Positions 12,582 to 17,156 of a stretch of 17,156 nucleotides of DNA are shown one piece after another (the stretch's first letter is position 1; each line of letters begins with the position of its first letter). Source of the stretch: Clostridia bacterium (GTDB taxonomy: Bacteria > Bacillota > Clostridia > Oscillospirales > Acutalibacteraceae). The position numbers were made by a program, and so were the translations under genes. The stretch covers positions 1-17,156 of the forward strand of contig JAFYJR010000069.1 of the NCBI GenBank assembly GCA_017538005.1. Direction: 5' to 3'. Below the pieces are notes generated by a model that made no database searches, was not told the origin of the DNA, and saw nothing but the letters and a program-made list of their open reading frames with translations.

Positions 12582-12584
12582 TGC

Positions 12585-13703
12585 TTACTTTGAGAGATTC
12601 TTCAGTGACTCGGCCTTGAGATACGCGTTGATAAATCCGTCGATATCTCCGTCCATGACCGCGTTTATGTTACCCATCTCATAGCCCGTCCTCGTGTCTT
12701 TCGCGAGTGTGTAGGGCATGAATACATAGTTTCTGATCTGGTTGCCCCAGGCGATTTCGGTCTTTACGCCCTTGATGTCCTCTATCTTTTCGAGGTGCTG
12801 CTGCTCTTTGATCTCTATGAGTTTTGACTTGAGCATGCGCATGCAGACCTCGCGGTTCTGATGCTGTGAGCGCTCAACCTGGCAGCAGACGACGATGCCT
12901 GTCGGCTTGTGAATTAAGCGAACAGCGGATGAGGTCTTGTTGACCTTCTGTCCGCCGGCGCCTGAGGCGCGGTAGACTTCCATGTCGATGTCCTCGGGAC
13001 GGAGCTCGACTTCAGTGTCGTCGTTAATCTCGGGCATTACCTCGACTGCGGCGAAGGATGTGTGGCGACGTCCCGCTGCATCAAACGGCGAGACGCGGAC
13101 GAGGCGGTGTACACCGGCCTCGGATTTCATATATCCGTAGGCGTTCTCGCCCTCGATGATGATGGTGGCGGACTTGAGGCCTGCCTCATCGCCGTCGAGA
13201 TAGTCCGTTGTGGTGACTTTGAAGCCGTGGCGCTCGCCCCATCTGTTGTAGAGGCGGTAGAGCATGGCGGCCCAGTCCTGGGCCTCGGTTCCGCCCGCGC
13301 CGGCGTGGAAAGTCAGTATGGCGTTTGAGTTGTCATATTCGCCTGTCAGAAGCGTGGAAAGGGTCATTGTATCAAGTGCCGCCTTGAACTCGTCAACATT
13401 TGCCTTGCACTCGTCAAAGAGGCTTTCATCCTCCTCTTCGTCCGCAAGTTCAATCATGACAAGAGCGTCGTCATACATCTGTGAGAGTTTCTCGTATGAC
13501 GCCACTTTGTTTTTGAGGTTGCTTGTCCGCTGCAGAACTTTCTGGGAGTTTTCAAGATCGTCCCAGAAACCGTCCTTCGCGGCCTCATCCTCAAGGTTTT
13601 TGATTTCCTCTCTCATCTTGTCGAGACCGAGAGCGGCTTTCAGGTCTTCAAGCGGCTTTTCGTTCTCGAGGAGCGAGAGTCTGAGTTCTTCGTATTGGAG
13701 CAC
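12585..13703 (-). CDS. prfB: Peptide chain release factor 2
   Basis: RF2 reads UGA and UAA stop codons and triggers peptide release. In order, there is an N-terminal helical domain, a stretch with HAGAGGTEAQDWAAML, the anticodon-like tripeptide SPF (in VSPFDAAGRRHTSF) that identifies RF2 rather than RF1, and GAGGQKVNK with the catalytic GGQ. I start it at GTG 13703 (372 residues, LQYEELRLSLLE...). AAAGGA lies about eight bases upstream, and the predicted transcription start near 13724 is downstream of the ATG at 13730. ATG 13712 overlaps the ribosome binding site. The usual programmed frameshift (CTT-TGA-C) is absent: the equivalent place reads GGT-CTC-GAC without a stop. The stop is TAA. Confidence 0.96.
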   Translation of the reverse strand: MLQYEELRLSLLENEKPLEDLKAALGLDKMREEIKNLEDEAAKDGFWDDLENSQKVLQRTSNLKNKVASYEKLSQMYDDALVMIELADEEEDESLFDECKANVDEFKAALDTMTLSTLLTGEYDNSNAILTFHAGAGGTEAQDWAAMLYRLYNRWGERHGFKVTTTDYLDGDEAGLKSATIIIEGENAYGYMKSEAGVHRLVRVSPFDAAGRRHTSFAAVEVMPEINDDTEVELRPEDIDMEVYRASGAGGQKVNKTSSAVRLIHKPTGIVVCCQVERSQHQNREVCMRMLKSKLIEIKEQQHLEKIEDIKGVKTEIAWGNQIRNYVFMPYTLAKDTRTGYEMGNINAVMDGDIDGFINAYLKAESLKNLSK

Positions 13704-13730
13704 AAAAATCATCCTTTCACGCGTTTTCAT

Positions 13731-13759
13731 ATTATAGTAAAAAACTTTTGTATTGTAAA
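13731..13759 (-). promoter_or_regulatory. Promoter of prfB
   Basis: On the minus strand TTTACA (complement of 13754-13759) and a perfect TATAAT (complement of 13731-13736) are 17 bases apart. The leader to the GTG start would be about 20 nt. It overlaps the promoter of the divergent gene. Confidence 0.78.
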
Positions 13760-13776
13760 GTGAAATAATGTATAAT
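13748..13776 (+). promoter_or_regulatory. Promoter of the RING-like gene, pth and possibly mfd
   Basis: TTGTAT (13748-13753) and TATAAT (13771-13776) are 17 bases apart. The -35 lies within the spacer of the opposing prfB promoter, so the two polymerases could not bind at once. Confidence 0.7.
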
Positions 13777-13811
13777 TATAAGGATATTTGACACCTAAAA
13801 GGAGAAACAGC

Positions 13812-14783
13812 ATGAAATATGACGGTGTTCAATGCCCTGTATGTTTAAAGACTTTTGATGCCTCATCAGATGTCGTCGTGTGTCCCGAATGCGGCACGCC
13901 TCATCACAGGGAATGCTATGAGAAAAACGGAGAATGCATAAACGCCGCGAAGCACGGCACGGATTTTGCCTGGGTAAGTCCGATTGCTCCGGAAGTTCCG
14001 GAGGAAAAGCCGGAGCCGCAGAACGCGCCGGTGCCCGTGCCGTCCTTCATAACGAAGGGCGAGGCGCCGAAAAACGGTGTGATAGGCGAGATGCGCTCCG
14101 ACGGAACCGGAAATCAGTTCCCCGAATACAGAGAGATACGCGGAAATGAAAAGATCGGAGACTATACCGTTGATGACTATGCGAAGGTTATCGACAAAAA
14201 TGTCCCGAGATTCATGCCGAAGTTCATGGCGATGGACAGGAGAAAACGCAAGGTGTCCTGGAACTGGGCTGCGTTGATTTTCGGACCCCTCTACCTCGCG
14301 TACAGGAAGATGTACAAGCCCGCGATTCTCTCCATGCTTGTTATCCTCTTCATTCCCATGATATTTATGAGTGATATCACCGATTTCTATAAGGAAACCT
14401 ATGCACAGTACAACGCAATACTGTCTTCGGACGCGTATGAGACGACTGAGGAGATGAGCGCTGCTCTGGAGGATTTGCAGAATACATTGCCGCAGCCTCC
14501 GTATGCTCTGACCGCGGCGTCGTACATTGAGACGGCAGTTGACATTCTCTGCGCTCTCTACGCGAATTACCTGTATAAAAAACACTGTGAAAATGTCCTG
14601 AAAAAGGCCGCGACACTTGACGAGGCCAAACGGGAGAAATTCGTAAAACGGCGCGGAGGCAGGAGTCTGCTCGGAATACTGGTTCTGATACTGGCATTTT
14701 ACGCCGCCGCGATAGTTGTCGGAATTATCTACTACATAATAGGTTCCGATCTGGCGACCGTGCTGCGGAAACTTGTAAAATAA
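13812..14783 (+). CDS. RING-like zinc-ribbon membrane protein with a DUF2628-type segment
   Basis: This 323-residue protein has an N-terminal metal-binding domain resembling prokaryotic RING finger family 1: C8, C11, C24, C27, H31/H32, C35 and C42. The pattern is CPVC...CPECGTPHHRECY. An acidic Pro-rich linker follows, and then VSWNWAALIFGPLYLAYRKMYK (about 148-169), matching the WNW...FGPLYLAYRKMY signature of DUF2628 membrane proteins. Further hydrophobic stretches lie near 170-190, 235-260 and 285-312. It is probably a membrane protein with a cytoplasmic zinc domain. No enzymatic role can be inferred, and ubiquitin-ligase activity should not be assumed. The start is ATG 13812, with AGGAG seven bases upstream; the longer in-frame opening at 13788 lacks a site. 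pth starts 11 bases after its stop, so the two are cotranscribed. Confidence 0.85.
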   Translation: MKYDGVQCPVCLKTFDASSDVVVCPECGTPHHRECYEKNGECINAAKHGTDFAWVSPIAPEVPEEKPEPQNAPVPVPSFITKGEAPKNGVIGEMRSDGTGNQFPEYREIRGNEKIGDYTVDDYAKVIDKNVPRFMPKFMAMDRRKRKVSWNWAALIFGPLYLAYRKMYKPAILSMLVILFIPMIFMSDITDFYKETYAQYNAILSSDAYETTEEMSAALEDLQNTLPQPPYALTAASYIETAVDILCALYANYLYKKHCENVLKKAATLDEAKREKFVKRRGGRSLLGILVLILAFYAAAIVVGIIYYIIGSDLATVLRKLVK

Positions 14784-14794
14784 AGGAGAGGCAA

Positions 14795-15400
14795 ATGTTT
14801 ATCATTGCGGGCCTGGGCAATCCGGGCCGGGAGTATGAACAGACGCGCCACAACATAGGCTTTATCACGGCCAACGCCATAGCGGAAGCGCACGGCGTTA
14901 AAATAGACCGGCTGAAGTTTAAGTCCCTGACTGCGACATGCACCATAGGAACTGAGAAGGTCCTGCTTATGAAACCGCAGACCTTCATGAACAACAGCGG
15001 CGAGGCAATAGGTGAAGCGGCGCGTTTCTACAAAATCCCGCCTGAGAACATACTCGTGATTGCGGACGACATCTCCTTACCGCCCGGAACCCTGCGGATA
15101 AGACGCAAGGGCACGGCGGGAGGTCACAACGGACTGAAGAGTGTCATAAGCCATCTTGATTCAACGGAATTTCCGAGGATAAAGATTGGCGTGGGTGACC
15201 GGGAGAATCCCGATGAGGAACTCATGGACTATGTCCTCGGAAAGTTCCCGAGGGAAGATATCGACCTCATGAACGAGACCATAAAGAAAGCGGCAGCTGC
15301 CGCGGACCTTATTGTTCAGGGTGAGATTTCAGAGGCGATGAACCTCTACAACACAAAGAAAAAACGAAAGTCTGAGGACGATGAAGACACCCCCGTTTGA
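14795..15400 (+). CDS. pth: Peptidyl-tRNA hydrolase
   Basis: Pth frees tRNA from peptidyl-tRNAs that drop off ribosomes. The 201-residue protein has all family landmarks: GLGNPGREYEQTRHNIGF with catalytic H19, FMNNSG with N66, the DD pair at 91-92 (D92 corresponds to the conserved Asp), and GTAGGHNGLKSVI with N112. The C-terminal tail (KKKRKSEDDEDTPV) is an unusual charged extension. Start ATG 14795 has AAGGAG six bases upstream. It precedes mfd, as in Bacillus (spoVC-fin-mfd), here without fin between. The last codons and the stop form the 5' arm of a hairpin. Confidence 0.97.
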   Translation: MFIIAGLGNPGREYEQTRHNIGFITANAIAEAHGVKIDRLKFKSLTATCTIGTEKVLLMKPQTFMNNSGEAIGEAARFYKIPPENILVIADDISLPPGTLRIRRKGTAGGHNGLKSVISHLDSTEFPRIKIGVGDRENPDEELMDYVLGKFPREDIDLMNETIKKAAAAADLIVQGEISEAMNLYNTKKKRKSEDDEDTPV

Positions 15401-15412
15401 AAAAAACGGGGG
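15390..15412 (+). terminator. GC hairpin over the pth stop codon (attenuator or weak terminator)
   Basis: CCCCCGTTT (15390-15398) pairs perfectly with AAACGGGGG (15404-15412) around a five-base loop. The TGA stop straddles arm and loop. The downstream sequence (CTAAAGTCCTGTTTGGG) lacks a run of T, so it is not a standard terminator and mfd probably receives some read-through. Confidence 0.5.
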
Positions 15413-15435
15413 CTAAAGTCCTGTTTGGGTGAAAA

Positions 15436-17156
15436 ATGAGCGGTTTTGAAAAGGCGCTGTTTGAGAGCGCGGAGTGCAAAAGAATAAGCGAGAGCGTCGG
15501 TCGCGGGGCTGTGCCCCTCGGCATACTCGGCGCGTCCGCGGTGCACAAAGCGCTGCTGATTCACGCGCTCTGCGCCGAAAAAAAGAGGCGGGCTTTTGTC
15601 GTCACCCCTGACGAGGCCACGGCAAACAGACTCTGCGATGACCTCGTCGCTTTCGGGACAAAAGCCCTCGTTTACCCCGCGAAAGACATAAGTCTGCTGT
15701 TTGAGCAGACGCGGTCAAAGGAATATGAGAGACAGCGCATGGGCGCGCTGTCAAACTGGATTTTCGGACAGTGCGATGTAATCGCCATGTCCGGAGCGGC
15801 CGCCTGTCAGAAGACAATTTCCGCGGAGATACTGCGGAACAGGGTGACAGACCTCGAGGTCGGTAAGGAGATACCGCTTGACGATATTATCATGTCGCTT
15901 GAGGCGGCCGGATACAGGCGGACGGACGAGGTTGAAGGCCACGGACAGTATGCTGTCCGCGGCGGTATTGTCGATTTCTTCCCGCCTGACGCCAAAACCC
16001 CCGTCCGCCTTGAACTCTGGGGCGATGAGATTGACAGCATGGCCCGTTTTGACACGGAGAGCCAGAGGCGTACGGAAAACATAAAATCAGTCAGAATCAC
16101 TCAGAGTGACGAGGTCTTTGCGACGGACGGAAGTGAGCTTGCCGACAGAATCGAGGCGGTCGCAAAGCATCTGAAGAGGGACACCGTAAAACAGAAACTT
16201 CTTCGCGAGGCCGATGATATCAGGGCCGGTCTGAAAGACAACTGCCTCGATAAATTTATCAATCTCATTTATGCGGACTGCGCGTCCCCGCTTTCATATC
16301 TCGGTGAAACCGATCTGCTTTTTGTCGTTGAGAGCGCGGCGGTAAAGGACAGGACGAACGCGGCCCTGAAGATGCACAGGGAAGAGATAAAGGACGCCCT
16401 TGAGACGGGCGACTATGTCAAGCAGCTGGGTGATCTGACAATCGGTTTTTCCGGGCTTGTTGACTGTTATGAAAACTCAAATACCATATACCTCGACAAT
16501 TTCGCCAGGGGCAGTTTTGACACACCCGAAAAGGAACTGTTCAATGTGACTCTGGGCCAGATGCCCGCCTGGAACGGCACGCTCACGGCGTTGCTTGAAT
16601 TTGTCGCTGATAAAAAACACAGGACTGTTGTTGCCGCAGGCACCGAAAAAGGCGCGAAAGAACTTGCGAAAGATCTCGCTGACAAGGGATACAAAGCCGA
16701 GTATTCAAAAGAGATACCGAATGAGTTTAAGAGCGGAATAACCGTATTGCCGTGTGTTTTCTCGGCCGGATTCAGAATTCCCGATACCGGTTTTGAGCTT
16801 GTGACTCACGGACTTGTAAATGCATCTGAAAAGAAACGGTACAGAACGAAGGCAGAGAATGCGTTTCACAGTCTAGATGAACTCCACAGGGGCGACTACA
16901 TTGTCCACAACATACACGGAATAGGTATTTTTGACGGCATAGAAAGCCTGACCGTACAGGGCGTTGATAAGGATTATATCAAGATAAAATACGCGAAGGG
17001 CGATATGCTCTATGTGCCTGTAACACAGCTCGACCTGGTCTCAAAATACATAGGTCCGCGCGATGATTCTAGGACGATAAAGCTCAACCGTCTCGGCGGC
17101 GACGGCTGGGAGAAGACAAAGAGCAAGGTCAGGGGCGCCGTAAACGATATGGCGAA
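15436..17156 (+). CDS. mfd: Transcription-repair coupling factor Mfd (3' truncated by window end)
   Basis: Mfd removes RNA polymerase stalled at DNA damage and recruits UvrA. About 573 codons of an expected 1,100-1,200 are present. The N-terminal UvrB-like module is visible, with LGILGASAVHKALLIHAL (28-45) in place of a working Walker A, VYPAKDISLLFEQTRSKEYERQRM, and GQYAVRGGIVDFFPPDAKTPVRLELWGDEID (GGIVDFFP at 176-183). The RNA-polymerase-interacting domain follows (GDYIVHNIHGIGIFDGI from residue 486 and LYVPVTQLDLVSKYIG). The window ends just after KTKSKVRGAVNDMA, before the helicase motor with its ATPase motifs. Start ATG 15436 has only a weak GGGTG upstream. It lies 35 bases after pth and beyond a hairpin. 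Confidence 0.95.
   Translation, partial: MSGFEKALFESAECKRISESVGRGAVPLGILGASAVHKALLIHALCAEKKRRAFVVTPDEATANRLCDDLVAFGTKALVYPAKDISLLFEQTRSKEYERQRMGALSNWIFGQCDVIAMSGAAACQKTISAEILRNRVTDLEVGKEIPLDDIIMSLEAAGYRRTDEVEGHGQYAVRGGIVDFFPPDAKTPVRLELWGDEIDSMARFDTESQRRTENIKSVRITQSDEVFATDGSELADRIEAVAKHLKRDTVKQKLLREADDIRAGLKDNCLDKFINLIYADCASPLSYLGETDLLFVVESAAVKDRTNAALKMHREEIKDALETGDYVKQLGDLTIGFSGLVDCYENSNTIYLDNFARGSFDTPEKELFNVTLGQMPAWNGTLTALLEFVADKKHRTVVAAGTEKGAKELAKDLADKGYKAEYSKEIPNEFKSGITVLPCVFSAGFRIPDTGFELVTHGLVNASEKKRYRTKAENAFHSLDELHRGDYIVHNIHGIGIFDGIESLTVQGVDKDYIKIKYAKGDMLYVPVTQLDLVSKYIGPRDDSRTIKLNRLGGDGWEKTKSKVRGAVNDMA

Noticed and set aside
13704..13730. ATG 13730 as the prfB start
   Set aside because: It touches the TATAAT box and lies upstream of the expected transcription start.
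13812..13937. Ubiquitin-ligase role for the RING-like domain
   Set aside because: Only the metal-ligand pattern is visible, and no ubiquitin-like system is nearby.

Overview
The window reads as chromosomal DNA from a Gram-positive anaerobe of the Bacillota, most likely class Clostridia. The evidence is gene order as well as protein sequence. An SRP RNA gene followed by dnaX, ybaB and recR, and a pth gene followed by mfd, are arrangements known from Bacillus and its relatives. The rpsF-ssb-rpsR operon, AGGAG-type ribosome binding sites and consensus sigma-A promoters fit as well. I see no insertion sequence, phage gene, tRNA, rRNA or CRISPR array. No gap between genes exceeds 300 bases without an RNA or a control region in it.

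Layout. From 1 to 1.9 kb, on the plus strand, lie the tail of a geranylgeranyl-reductase-like flavoprotein and an MFS transporter, ending at a hairpin terminator. From 1.93 to 3.58 kb is a small accessory-looking unit: a seven-helix membrane protein on the minus strand and a divergent TetR-type regulator. It is bounded on both sides by the same 32-base terminator sequence. From 3.58 to 7.69 kb the minus strand carries, in transcription order, SRP RNA, dnaX, ybaB and recR, then smpB and tmRNA (ssrA) from their own promoter. From 7.69 to 11.42 kb the plus strand carries rlmB and a 952-residue membrane protein. From 11.45 to 13.76 kb the minus strand carries prfB, then rpsF-ssb-rpsR from its own promoter. 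From 13.75 kb to the end the plus strand carries a RING-like zinc/membrane protein, pth and the first half of mfd.

How the parts fit. Most genes serve translation and its quality control (tmRNA, SmpB, RF2, Pth, S6, S18, RlmB), protein targeting (SRP RNA), and replication, repair or recombination (DnaX, YbaB, RecR, SSB, Mfd).

The most unusual items are these. The large protein after rlmB looks like a P1B-type ATPase that has lost the catalytic DKTGT and GDGxND signatures and has gained a long acidic N-terminal region. The smpB stop codon lies inside the first eight nucleotides of tmRNA, so RNase P processing should remove it from the smpB message. The predicted tmRNA tag ends in LKAA rather than the usual LAA. 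Glu-Pro repeat tracts occur in both DnaX and the pseudo-ATPase. Several published-style start calls need correction: dnaX and prfB both most likely start at GTG.
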